Shown here: in pieces, positions 23,428 to 32,294 of the stretch
Position numbering within the stretch: position 1 is the stretch's first letter
How the letters are laid out: each line of letters begins with the position of its first letter
Assembly: GCF_900099805.1 (NCBI RefSeq)
Contig: NZ_FNDR01000003.1
Span: forward strand, 558,001 to 622,000
Direction of reading: 5' to 3'
DNA: 64,000 nt
Origin: Variovorax sp. OV700
GTDB taxonomy: Bacteria; Pseudomonadota; Gammaproteobacteria; Burkholderiales; Burkholderiaceae_C
Notes under the pieces: model-generated
Database searches by the model: none
What the model was told of the DNA's origin: nothing
The model's input: only the letters and a program-made list of their open reading frames with translations
Translations under genes and position numbers: made by a program

Positions 23428-26322
23428 ATGAACGGAGTGGAAACGAGACAGGCTCACGTCGTCAAAGGCTTCGATCCCCGTTACCTGTTTTCTAAAGGAT
23501 TCGACCTCGGATGTATTGACTTGATTCAAGGGGGCTCATTTCAAGAGGCCATTGGACGAACGGTGGTCGCATTGTTGATAGGGGCGATAGATAAGAAGAC
23601 TGGAAAGCTTCCGTTCTCCGGTGTCTCCGTCATCTTGTCACCGGCCACGACGACTAGCTTGACGCCCGAGTCTGTGCTGCAGGCCATAGTGTCCGGCACT
23701 GAGGCACTCCGTGGTTCGGTGCCAGACCCCGAAGAACTTGAAGTCTTGAAGCGTCAATTGAGAGTGGTAAGTTGCCCCACGCTTGAAGTCGCTGACCTTA
23801 CGGCAGCCGTCGTGCACGAAGGACAAAAGAGGCTCGTGGCTATTGCTGAGGCTAGCAAGTATCGAGACCCAACCATCATCTTTCCACCTGTCTTCGGACT
23901 ATCGGCCGTCCGGACTTCAGAAGACCTGTGGGCGTCCCACGTGACTTCCCTATGCCGTCAGTGCGTATCTGCGGTCAAGACAACGAACGGGTACGCAGTA
24001 GTGCATGTTGCTGATATCCCGGCGGAACGACCAGACAACTTGGAGCAATTGCTCAGTGTCGACGACTGCTATGTTGGTTCTCTGCAATATGAGCATGACC
24101 CCGAAGAGGAAGTCAATCGGCGAGCACAGGCGTGGCTTTCCATGGCACTCCGAGGAGGCATTACTGAGGCGATTAAGGAGATTGGCGAACTACGACTGAC
24201 TGAGGTTGCGCGACTACATATATTGGCGCAACTATTCCATCGGGCTGGCAGGGACGACGAAGCGCTGGACGTCATAGGGCAGATGCAGTCATCTCTCTCG
24301 TCCCTGACGCCCTCGCAGTTAGTTCAGGTTTCACGGATTGCTCACAAAGCTGGTGACGACTCCCGCGCACGCGCTTTACTGCCGAATGACGCTGACGGCA
24401 TTGTTGAGGAGATCTGGCTGGAGGAAGGACTCGAGCTTGCGACTCATCTCGAAGACAACGTACGAATTGAGCGCTTTGATGCGCGTCTCACCCAGATTTA
24501 TCCGAACTCAGTCCGTCTCAGGGAAAACCGCGACCGTCGCCTGTTGTTAAATTGCCAGCAGCCAAAGTCGGATGGGGGCAGCGTTTTCACGACAGCAGGA
24601 TTTTCCGAGCATCATCTTGCGCTGTTGAGGGATGTGTCGGTCGCTGAGCCAAACTATGACCAAGCCATAGAGCAAGCTCGCGCATGGGGCACGGATTGGC
24701 TGGAGCTTGCATTGATTTGTTGTGCCATTCACGCGCGGAGCATTGGTCAATCACGAGATGCCGCCAATGCCGCAAGCCTAATCACAACTTCTGATCTGTA
24801 TGGACGGCAGGCAACACAGATCGTGCTGTCGTCGGTGCGCGCCATGATGCTCAAAGAAGAGGTCGGTCGCGAAGAGCGTGACTACTACCGAGCACCTCTT
24901 CTGGCTTCAATCCGTTTCATGGCGCAGCACCCTGAGGACAGGGGGATACGCTCGGCGCTCTCGACGCTGCTCTCCGTGGAGTCTTGCGGCGATCTAGGCA
25001 TTCCAATCATCGCGCTCACGATGCTCGATATAGCGGGTGAGGGGGTGAGACTTGCCTTGCCAGAAAAGGAAGCACCTGAATTCGGACTGAATGAGGCCGC
25101 TGACAACGTGGAAGTGGACGAGGATGCCATCGTGCAAGCTATCGAGCGAGGCTTGACGTGGCTGAACGTCCAGGGCGCCGCTGAATTTGGAGTAACCGTT
25201 CTCCCCGCCGAGTTGATGGGCCCCTATCCGGACCTTGTTGTCCAATACATTTCGCGCATCATCCTGCGTATTGGGGCACAGCAGGGCGAGGACGTCGACC
25301 TTGTCTACATGGAACGGATGGTTCTCTTGGCATGCGCGATGTGCCCATATGCGACCAAAGAGCGCAACGAGGATCTTCGGGTGATGCGTCTTTTGGCAAG
25401 CCACTGTGCGATAGCGGGCCAATTCCAACGAGCCCGAAACCTCGCCGAACAAGTGTTGTTGATGGGGCAGGGAAACGGATCTCGCCGGCGCTTGGCATGG
25501 CTCGCTTTCGCGGATGTGTACCACCGGTGTCGAAATCAAGTGGAGGCGCTAGTCGGCCTCGCATGCGCGCTGGCGACCGATGCTCCAGTCGAAAAGGCGG
25601 ACCTGTGGCAAGAGGTCTATGCGGTTATCCGTATCCTGCGCGACCTGGGTCTGCACGAGCTTGCGCGCAAGTTTCTGCCGAAGTTGAAGGAGCTGTTATC
25701 GGATCTGGGGTTCGACCCGCTAACTGACCTGCGCATTGTCTCTACTGAACTGGGTTTGCGTTTATTGGTAGTCAAGGACACCGAGCCTGACGAAATCGCG
25801 ACGCTGGTGGATGAATTGGCACGCGGCTGTGAGCTCGCCGCGAACAACCGGACGGAGCTCCTTCCTCTCGCAATTCTACTTGCTCAAATCGTTCGGAAGG
25901 CTGACGTCGCAGGTGTTCCCGTGGACATACAAACGCGCGACCTGCTGAGGAAGACATTCGGCCTAGTAGGCGAACAAGCATCGCAAATGGTGGAGACAGT
26001 CTCGTCCGTCACACCATCGGCTCTGGACGTAGCGGCGATGTTCAATATGGTGCAGCGAGCACTCTATGCCGCGGACGCTGCAGGCGATTACGCGGTGGTG
26101 GGGTTGGCCGCCCGCCGCCTCCTGGATGGTCATGCTCAACAAACGCCAACGGATGACGACAAAGCGCTCTCTGTCGAGCTTCTGGCGGATCACACCGTTT
26201 CAGTGTCCGGCGTGCCACCTGACATGGTGATCGACTGGCCCGTGCGCTATGCGCAGTCGCTCAACAAAGAAGGATTGAACGTCGCATTCTTAGGGGTAGA
26301 TAACGCTGGAATTTGCACGTAA
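23428..26322 (+). CDS. Large helical-repeat protein, N-terminal part of a split CHAT protease
   Basis: A 964-residue frame. The ATG at 23428 is preceded by an ideal GGAGG five bases away; an ATG at 23416 is less well placed. Residues about 1-270 have a mixed alpha/beta character (PFSGVSVILSPATTTSL, RDPTIIFPPVFGLSAV), and the rest is mostly alpha-helical in TPR-like style (LFHRAGRDDEALDVIGQMQ, ASHCAIAGQFQRARNLAEQV). The end reads VAFLGVDNAG, then a stop. In the next frame the text continues NLHVIYVSGGKAQSI without loss, so this looks like the first three quarters of one CHAT-domain protein broken by loss of one base near 26309-26312. Codon use is more A+T rich than in neighbours, suggesting transfer. 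Confidence 0.75.
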   Translation: MNGVETRQAHVVKGFDPRYLFSKGFDLGCIDLIQGGSFQEAIGRTVVALLIGAIDKKTGKLPFSGVSVILSPATTTSLTPESVLQAIVSGTEALRGSVPDPEELEVLKRQLRVVSCPTLEVADLTAAVVHEGQKRLVAIAEASKYRDPTIIFPPVFGLSAVRTSEDLWASHVTSLCRQCVSAVKTTNGYAVVHVADIPAERPDNLEQLLSVDDCYVGSLQYEHDPEEEVNRRAQAWLSMALRGGITEAIKEIGELRLTEVARLHILAQLFHRAGRDDEALDVIGQMQSSLSSLTPSQLVQVSRIAHKAGDDSRARALLPNDADGIVEEIWLEEGLELATHLEDNVRIERFDARLTQIYPNSVRLRENRDRRLLLNCQQPKSDGGSVFTTAGFSEHHLALLRDVSVAEPNYDQAIEQARAWGTDWLELALICCAIHARSIGQSRDAANAASLITTSDLYGRQATQIVLSSVRAMMLKEEVGREERDYYRAPLLASIRFMAQHPEDRGIRSALSTLLSVESCGDLGIPIIALTMLDIAGEGVRLALPEKEAPEFGLNEAADNVEVDEDAIVQAIERGLTWLNVQGAAEFGVTVLPAELMGPYPDLVVQYISRIILRIGAQQGEDVDLVYMERMVLLACAMCPYATKERNEDLRVMRLLASHCAIAGQFQRARNLAEQVLLMGQGNGSRRRLAWLAFADVYHRCRNQVEALVGLACALATDAPVEKADLWQEVYAVIRILRDLGLHELARKFLPKLKELLSDLGFDPLTDLRIVSTELGLRLLVVKDTEPDEIATLVDELARGCELAANNRTELLPLAILLAQIVRKADVAGVPVDIQTRDLLRKTFGLVGEQASQMVETVSSVTPSALDVAAMFNMVQRALYAADAAGDYAVVGLAARRLLDGHAQQTPTDDDKALSVELLADHTVSVSGVPPDMVIDWPVRYAQSLNKEGLNVAFLGVDNAGICT

Positions 26323-27257
26323 TCTACGTCTCCGGGGGCAAAGCTCAGTCCATTAAACAGCCTCGACACGGGCAGTCCTTTCAGCAGAGGATGCTCGCAT
26401 GGCTGGAGGACTACCCGCGGAACTACGGCTACATAGATGCGGCCCAAGGCAACAATGACTTCTTTACGACGATGGAGAAGCTGGACGTCCGCCTGCCCGC
26501 GCCAGACTCGCTTGTTGTGGTGGCAGAACCCTTGCTGCAGCAACTGACAATCAATCTCGTGCCGATCGAGCCACAGGACGGCGGTTTTAGCTATTTCCTC
26601 GGCACCCAAACCGCAGTCGGTATGGTTCCATCCCTTACTTGGCTTTCGATGACTAGAGCCCGCGAGCGCAAAGGCAATCACGCCTACAAAGCGTGGATAT
26701 CTGCTCAGGACGACCCACAGGAGGCGGGCGCTCTGAATGTTGCGCTCGCAAGGCTTGGTGGGGCATTTGAGGAATTTGGGTTCACCGTCGACACAGGGCG
26801 GAGGCTCCCGCGCGATATGACCGATGCTGGCTTGGCGGTTGTTACGGCCCATGGTGGCCTAATGGCTGAGGGGCGGTACATACATAGCATTCGAGATGAA
26901 GGTACCCTCGTCGAAGCGCCTTCGGCGCTTGCAACCGCATTGGCTGGCATTGAGGTCGTGATTTTGTTTGTGTGCAGCGGTGGTCGAATCGACAAGCATC
27001 CCTGGGATAACAGAACGGTCGGTCTACCCAAGCAGCTCTTGGAAAAGGGAGCGCGTGCGGTCATCGCTTCACCTTGGCCGCTAGACGTAAAGGTGACCTA
27101 TCGATGGCTTGGGCCATTTCTCCGTAATTGGGAAACCGGCTCGACAATTCTCCAAGCAACAAAAAAAGCTAACGAGGCAGTTGCGCAGGCCCTCGGCGAT
27201 GGCCCACAGTATTCCCTGGCAATGACAGTCTACGGCGACGTCTTGCTGACCAAATAG
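26313..27257 (+). CDS. CHAT caspase-like protease domain, C-terminal part of the split gene
   Basis: A 314-residue frame opening at TTG 26313, overlapping the upstream frame by ten bases. It carries the typical CHAT core: PDSLVVVAEPLLQQLTINL, a VPSLTWL strand, the catalytic His in VVTAHGG (H180 by this numbering) and the catalytic Cys in LFVCSGG (C221). CHAT proteases are caspase relatives often fused to TPR arrays and used in regulated, sometimes suicidal, proteolysis. The domain begins before this frame starts, so expression as a separate protein from TTG 26313 or ATG 26391 would give an N-terminally incomplete fold. A frameshift mutation, a sequence error or ribosomal frameshifting are the options. 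Confidence 0.8.
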   Translation: MHVIYVSGGKAQSIKQPRHGQSFQQRMLAWLEDYPRNYGYIDAAQGNNDFFTTMEKLDVRLPAPDSLVVVAEPLLQQLTINLVPIEPQDGGFSYFLGTQTAVGMVPSLTWLSMTRARERKGNHAYKAWISAQDDPQEAGALNVALARLGGAFEEFGFTVDTGRRLPRDMTDAGLAVVTAHGGLMAEGRYIHSIRDEGTLVEAPSALATALAGIEVVILFVCSGGRIDKHPWDNRTVGLPKQLLEKGARAVIASPWPLDVKVTYRWLGPFLRNWETGSTILQATKKANEAVAQALGDGPQYSLAMTVYGDVLLTK

Positions 27258-27422
27258 GCCTGCGTTTCGCACTAAAATTTCCCCTCGGATTGAGCGCTGA
27301 ACGACTGCTCTGCGGCGCGCCGCTTCAAGGTCTGCAACACAGTCTTGAGTAGCCGCTCGACGACGTCCTCCAATCAGTCGTTTTCGGAAGGCACGGCACG
27401 CATTCCCCACGCCGTCGCACCG

Positions 27423-28751
27423 CTATCTCTGCGGCATATCCCTAACCGAATACCCCAAACTAACCGTCGCATCCTCCGGAATCCCAGGCATCGTCGCATT
27501 CCACGCCGCCCACTCAGCCCGCATCGCAGCCAACCGCTCCGGCTCCTTCTTCCCCAGATTCGCCCGCTCGCGCTCATCGGCCGGAATGTTGAACAGGTAT
27601 TCGTACCCGTCCACCTTCAGGTACTTCCAGTCCCCATCGCGCATCGCCTCTTGCCCGCGATGGTTCATGCGCCAGTGCAGCGGGCGGCGGAAGCTGTGCT
27701 TCGCATCCTTCAGCACGGGCATGAGCGACACGCCGTCGAGCGGGTAGGCCGCATCGGCCTTCACGCCGGCCGCGTCGAGCATGGTGGCGGACCAGTCCAT
27801 GGTCATGCAGAGTTGCTTGCTCTCGCCGCCCTTGGCAATCACCGCGGGCCAGTGCGCGATCCATGGCACGCGGATGCCGCCTTCGGTCAGGTCCATCTTG
27901 CCGCCGACCAGCGGCCAGTTGTCGGAGAAGCGTTCGCCGCCGTTGTCGCTGGTAAACACCACCAGCGTGTTGTCGGCCATGCCGTGCTTTTGCAGCGCGG
28001 CCATGATCCAGCCGATGCCTTCGTCCATGTGATGGATCATGCGGCGGTACACATGAATGTTGCCGCTGGCCAGGTCGAAGAGGTTGTCTTTCACGGTCGG
28101 CGCCTTCTCGACGTCGTCGCGGGTTTCCCAGGGCCAGTGGGGGGCGGTGTAGTGCAGGCTGAGGAAGAAGGGGGCTTCCTCTTGTTTCTGTTTTACGGCC
28201 ATGCGCTCTACGTAGTCCACGGCGCGTTTGGAGAGGATGTCGGTGAGGTAGCCCTCTTCCTTCTTGTCCTCTTCGCCAAGCCACAGGTCGTGGCCGCCGG
28301 TGGAGTCGCAGTGGGTAAAGTAGTCGACACCGCCCGACATAGGCCCGAAGAATTCGTCGTACCCCGAGCGCAGCGGACCGAAGCTGGGCGGGTAGCCCAG
28401 GTGCCATTTGCCGATGAGCGCGGTCTGGTAGCCGCTGGCCTTCAGCAATGATGGCAGGGTGGGGTGGTCGGTCGGCAGGCCGAGCGTGGTGCTGCCGCGG
28501 CTGCTGCTCCTGATGGGCTCCTCGGCCGCGCCGCGCAGGCGGTATTGGTAGCGCGCGGTGATCATCGCAAAGCGCGTGGGTGAGCACACGGGCGAATTCG
28601 AATAGCCCTGCGTGAGCTTCAAACCGTTGGCGGCCAGGCCGTCGAGCACGGGCGACACTGGGCCGAAGGCGGCATCGCGGCCGCCGTAGCAGCCCAGGTC
28701 GGCATAGCCGAGGTCGTCGGCCACAATGAAGATGATGTTGGGTCTGGTCAT
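27423..28751 (-). CDS. Sulfatase
   Basis: A 442-residue type I sulfatase of the alkaline phosphatase superfamily. Metal-binding DD is in FIVADDLGYADLGC, and the formylglycine motif C-x-P-x-R is present as C56-S-P-T-R60, so activation by a formylglycine-generating enzyme is expected. Further conserved parts are GKWHLGY and FTSDNGG. No signal peptide is visible at this start, so the enzyme probably works in the cytoplasm on an imported sulfate ester. It begins 14 bases after the stop of a Bug-type binding protein gene, which suggests joint uptake and desulfation. The particular ester is not readable from sequence. Confidence 0.92.
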   Translation of the reverse strand: MTRPNIIFIVADDLGYADLGCYGGRDAAFGPVSPVLDGLAANGLKLTQGYSNSPVCSPTRFAMITARYQYRLRGAAEEPIRSSSRGSTTLGLPTDHPTLPSLLKASGYQTALIGKWHLGYPPSFGPLRSGYDEFFGPMSGGVDYFTHCDSTGGHDLWLGEEDKKEEGYLTDILSKRAVDYVERMAVKQKQEEAPFFLSLHYTAPHWPWETRDDVEKAPTVKDNLFDLASGNIHVYRRMIHHMDEGIGWIMAALQKHGMADNTLVVFTSDNGGERFSDNWPLVGGKMDLTEGGIRVPWIAHWPAVIAKGGESKQLCMTMDWSATMLDAAGVKADAAYPLDGVSLMPVLKDAKHSFRRPLHWRMNHRGQEAMRDGDWKYLKVDGYEYLFNIPADERERANLGKKEPERLAAMRAEWAAWNATMPGIPEDATVSLGYSVRDMPQR

Positions 28752-28765
28752 GTGTCTGGAAAGGT

Positions 28766-29758
28766 TCAGGGCTGGTAGCCGGACTTCTGCACGACGGGGG
28801 CCCACTGCGCACGGTAGGCCTTGAGCATTGCCACCGTCTGCGCCTGCGTGCTCACCACCGGCGTCATGCCCGCGTCCTTGAACTTGCGCTGCGTGTCGGG
28901 GTCTTGCATGACTTCGCGGATCAGGTTGGACAGTCGTTCGGCCTTCTCCTTGGGCATGCTGGCGGGCGCGAAGAAGGTGTTCCAGCCGGTGGCGGCCAGG
29001 TCGAGGCCGGCTTCCTTGAAGGTCGGAATGTTCGGCGCAAAGGGCGAGCGCTTGGCGCCGGAGATTGCAAGGATGCGCAGCTTGCCCGCGTTGTGCTGCG
29101 GCAGCACAACGTCTTCGGTGTCGATGGAAATCGGCACCTGGCCGCCGATCAGGTCGTTCAGCAGCGGGGCCGAGCCGCGGTAGCCGATGATCTGCGTCTG
29201 CACCTTGGCCTTCTCGCCCACCATGAGGCCGAAGAAGTGCGGCAGGCTGCCCGTGGCGGGCACGCCCACGTTGGCCTGGTTCGGATTGGCGCGCATCCAC
29301 GCCAGCAAGTGGTTCAGCTCGCGCACGGGCAGTGCGGGCGAGACCGAAAGCGCAAAGTCGTAGGCGTTGACGTGCGACACGGGCACGAAGTCGCGCTCGG
29401 GGTCGTAGTTGTTGTCCTTGAAGACAAGCGGCGCCACCACCATCACGGCGGGGTTGGCGAGCATCAGCACGTTCTGGCCGGCGGGTGCGGTCTTGACCTG
29501 CTGCGCCGCCAGGCGGCCGCCCGCGCCGGGCTTGTTGTCGACAACCACCGGCACGCCCAAGCGTGCGCCGAGCTTGTCGCCAACGATGCGCGCCACGCGG
29601 TCGGTGGCGCCGCCGGGCGCATAGCCGACCACGATGTGCAGCGGGCTGTCCAGCGTCTGCGCCCCCGCGGTGGTGGCCATGGCGGCGATGGACACCATGA
29701 AACCGGCTGCGGCAAGCAGCGTGGCCAGGCGGCGGGTGATGGGGGTGTTCTTCAGCAT
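28766..29758 (-). CDS. Bug/TctC-family tripartite tricarboxylate transporter binding protein
   Basis: A 330-residue periplasmic solute receptor of the Bug (TctC) family, greatly expanded in Burkholderiales. It has a signal peptide of about 34 residues (LATLLAAAGFMVSIAAMA, cleaved near AGAQT). Family motifs VVGYAPGGATDRVAR, VVVDNKPGAGGRLA and the late FAPASMPKEKAERL region are clear. The start at 29758 gives this signal peptide; the frame extends further upstream only through low-complexity repeats. No TctA/TctB membrane partners are present, as is usual for orphan Bug receptors. It precedes the sulfatase in a probable two-gene unit. Confidence 0.92.
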   Translation of the reverse strand: MLKNTPITRRLATLLAAAGFMVSIAAMATTAGAQTLDSPLHIVVGYAPGGATDRVARIVGDKLGARLGVPVVVDNKPGAGGRLAAQQVKTAPAGQNVLMLANPAVMVVAPLVFKDNNYDPERDFVPVSHVNAYDFALSVSPALPVRELNHLLAWMRANPNQANVGVPATGSLPHFFGLMVGEKAKVQTQIIGYRGSAPLLNDLIGGQVPISIDTEDVVLPQHNAGKLRILAISGAKRSPFAPNIPTFKEAGLDLAATGWNTFFAPASMPKEKAERLSNLIREVMQDPDTQRKFKDAGMTPVVSTQAQTVAMLKAYRAQWAPVVQKSGYQP

Positions 29759-29778
29759 GATGGGGTTGCTCCTCGTTC

Positions 29779-29842
29779 GGTCATTCGTCGATCCGTTCAT
29801 TCGTTGGTTGGTTCGATCGATCGTTCGTTCGTTCAATCGTTG
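29779..29842. repeat. Imperfect 4-base tandem repeats in the Bug gene leader
   Basis: About 64 bases run with a 4-base period built from TTCG/TTCA/TTGG/ATCG, including GGTTGGTTCGATCGATCG and GTTCGTTCGTTC. They lie 20-84 bases upstream of the Bug start codon, in the divergent gap with the DUF418 gene. Such tracts can change length by slippage. Confidence 0.8.
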
Positions 29843-29955
29843 GCCCGGACCCAGTGTGCCCTGCACCTGCTTTGCCGGTCGGCGTTCGATCCCGAACGAC
29901 TGTAGAGACGCTACAGTCGATTGATCTAATCAACCATCCCCCGGAATAACCCCCA

Positions 29956-31191
29956 ATGACCGCGCCGCACCGCGCCTTGGACCACCCTTCCGCACCGGAC
30001 CCGGGCAGTGCAACGGACGAGCGCCAGCAGATGGTCGATGCGCTGCGCGGCTTCGCGCTGATGGGCATCCTGGTGGTCAACATCGCGAGCTTCGCTTCGA
30101 CCTACTACGCGCTGGGCATTCCCGATCCGCTGGGCATGTCGCTGCCCGACCACATCGCCTCGTTCGTCCGGGCCTTTGCGTTCGAGACCAAGTTCTACCT
30201 GCTGTTCTCGTTCCTGTTCGGCTACAGCTTCACCCTGCAGATGCGGGCGGCGGAGCGCGACGGCAAACCCTTCGTGCCCCGCATGGTGCGGCGGCACCTC
30301 GGGCTGTGGATCATCGGCGTGGCGCATGCCGTGCTGCTCTATTACGGCGACATCCTCATGGCATACGCGGTGCTGGGCGCGGTGCTGCTCATGCTGCGGC
30401 GGCGCGGCGATGTGTTTCTGGCGTGCGCGGCCATCGGGCTGGTGCTGCTCACTTCGCTGTTGTGGGCCCGCCTCGGCAGCATGTATTCGCAACTGGACAT
30501 GCAGATGGCCGTGCAGGCGGCCTACGGAGAGGCCGCCGCGGCACTGGCCGCCTACCGCGCCACGCCGGCCATGGTGGCGGTGCAGCATGTGCGCGACCTT
30601 TCGCAGACCTGGTGGATGACGGCGCTGGTGCAGGCGCCGGAGGCGCTGGCCATGTTCTTCCTGGGGTTCATTGCCGGCCGGCGCGGGCTTCTTGCGCACA
30701 TCGAAGCGCATCGCACCCTGCTGTGGCGGGTGCTGTGTTGGGGTCTGGCCATCGGCTTGCCGGGTGCGCTGGCCTATGCGCTTCCAACCCTTCGGCTGAA
30801 CGCGGTGCGCGAGGTCCAGGGCCTCGCGGTCACGCTGCTGACGGCGCCGTTCCTGGCGGCCGCATACGCGGCCGGCATGCTGCTCGTGTTCCAGAGCGGG
30901 CGCGGCCGCGTGCTGGCGCGGGTGCTTGCGCCGGCAGGCCGCATGGCGCTGTCGAACTACCTGCTGCAATCACTGGTGTGCGCGTGGCTCTTTCTCGCCT
31001 ACGGTCTGCGGTGGATCGGCACCATGGGGCCGCTGGCCACTTTCGGCGTCGCGCTGGCGATCTTCGCGGGCAACCTGCTGCTCAGCGGGTGGTGGATGCG
31101 CCGCTTTGCCTACGGTCCGGTGGAGTGGCTGCTGCGGGCGTTCACCTACCTCCAGCTTCCGCCGCTGCGCCGAAGCCTCCGCGCAGGCTAG
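29956..31191 (+). CDS. DUF418 / YeiB-family membrane protein
   Basis: A 411-residue polytopic inner-membrane protein. The N-terminus has the family motif DALRGFALMGILVVNI, and then about nine to ten hydrophobic segments follow (for example FYLLFSFLFGYSFTL, GLWIIGVAHAVLLYYGDIL). The C-terminal DUF418 domain contains RMALSNYLLQS and ends with the short YGPVEWLLRAFTY motif. The family is widespread and its transport or acyltransferase-like role is unproven. The gene is divergent from the Bug-sulfatase unit and convergent with the mscS-like gene, nine bases away. Confidence 0.9.
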   Translation: MTAPHRALDHPSAPDPGSATDERQQMVDALRGFALMGILVVNIASFASTYYALGIPDPLGMSLPDHIASFVRAFAFETKFYLLFSFLFGYSFTLQMRAAERDGKPFVPRMVRRHLGLWIIGVAHAVLLYYGDILMAYAVLGAVLLMLRRRGDVFLACAAIGLVLLTSLLWARLGSMYSQLDMQMAVQAAYGEAAAALAAYRATPAMVAVQHVRDLSQTWWMTALVQAPEALAMFFLGFIAGRRGLLAHIEAHRTLLWRVLCWGLAIGLPGALAYALPTLRLNAVREVQGLAVTLLTAPFLAAAYAAGMLLVFQSGRGRVLARVLAPAGRMALSNYLLQSLVCAWLFLAYGLRWIGTMGPLATFGVALAIFAGNLLLSGWWMRRFAYGPVEWLLRAFTYLQLPPLRRSLRAG

Positions 31192-31199
31192 CGCGGCAG

Positions 31200-32294
31200 T
31201 TAATGGGGAGGCGCGGCTTCCTGACCCAGCGGGTGGTCTGCGCGCGCGGCCTGCATCGCGTCGCCCTCGATGCGCATCTTGGGCAAGAACTGCGGGTACT
31301 CCCGCTGCATGAAGTCGATGAGCCCTTCGCGCACCTTGCAGCGCAGCTCGAAGGCGAGGCTCGAATTGCTCGCGGTGCAAAGCACGCGGATCTGCATGGT
31401 GCGCTCGGTGGCGTCAGTCACCTGCAGATTGAAGAAGCGGCCGTCCCACTCGGGTGCGCCCTTCACGATGCGCTCGACCTCTGCGCGCAGCGGGGCCACC
31501 GGCATGCCGTAGTCAACGTAGATGAAGACCGCGCCAAGCAACTGTGACGACTGGCGCGTCCAGTTCTGGAACGGCTTCTCGATGAAATAGCTGAGCGGCA
31601 GAATCAGCCGCCGGTCGTCCCAGATCCTCACGACCACGAAGGTGCCGGTGATCTCCTCGACGCGGCCCCATTCGCCCTCGACGACCAGCACGTCGTCCAT
31701 GCGGATGGGCTGGGCCAGCGCAATCTGCAAGCCGGCAATCAGGTTGCTGAACACCGGCTTGGCCGCCAGGCCCGCCACGATGCCGATCACGCCTGCCGAG
31801 GCCAGCAGGCTGGCACCGACCTGACGCGCGCCCGGAAAAGTCATGAGCATCATCGCGCCGCCAGCCACCAGCACCATCGACATGGCGGTGCGCGCAAGCA
31901 CGCGCGTCTGCGTGAGCACGCGGCGCGCATGCAGGTTGTCTTCAACGTCGTGCGGGTGCTGCGCCAGCACGCCGTCGGCGAATCCGCTGATGGCCTTGAC
32001 GGCAAGCCATGTGGTGGCGGCAATCAGCAGCAGGCCGTTGAAATGCCGCACGCTGCCAATGAAGCGCAGGTTGTCTGGCGCAGCCTGAAACACCAGCAGC
32101 AGCGCGACCAGCGGCAGCACCAGTCGCGCCACTGCCTTGCAGTTGACCACCATCGCATGAAGCGCCGGCGTCGGGCGCGTGACCCGCAACAGCACGAGGC
32201 CGCCCACGCGGTGGATCAAGAGGGCGACCGGAACGCCGACAAAGGCTGCGAGCCAGGTGCCGAACCAGGGGTGGGCAAGGATCTCTTGAGTCAT
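31200..32294 (-). CDS. MscS-family mechanosensitive channel
   Basis: A 364-residue small-conductance-type channel. There are about four to five predicted membrane segments before the MscS beta domain; the pore-lining region is LLASAGVIGIVAGLAAKPVFSN with the Gly/Ala packing pattern, followed by MDDVLVVEGEWGRVEEIT and the NWTRQSSQLLGAVFI region. The protein is longer than E. coli MscS (286 residues) because of extra N-terminal helices. Such channels vent solutes on hypo-osmotic shock. Its ATG overlaps the stop of the FUSC gene by four bases, so the two are translationally coupled in a suhB-FUSC-mscS unit. Confidence 0.92.
   Translation of the reverse strand: MTQEILAHPWFGTWLAAFVGVPVALLIHRVGGLVLLRVTRPTPALHAMVVNCKAVARLVLPLVALLLVFQAAPDNLRFIGSVRHFNGLLLIAATTWLAVKAISGFADGVLAQHPHDVEDNLHARRVLTQTRVLARTAMSMVLVAGGAMMLMTFPGARQVGASLLASAGVIGIVAGLAAKPVFSNLIAGLQIALAQPIRMDDVLVVEGEWGRVEEITGTFVVVRIWDDRRLILPLSYFIEKPFQNWTRQSSQLLGAVFIYVDYGMPVAPLRAEVERIVKGAPEWDGRFFNLQVTDATERTMQIRVLCTASNSSLAFELRCKVREGLIDFMQREYPQFLPKMRIEGDAMQAARADHPLGQEAAPPH

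Noticed and set aside
22379..27422. tRNA, integrase or attachment sites at the island borders
   Set aside because: I looked for tRNA-like folds, integrase frames and flanking direct repeats and saw none.
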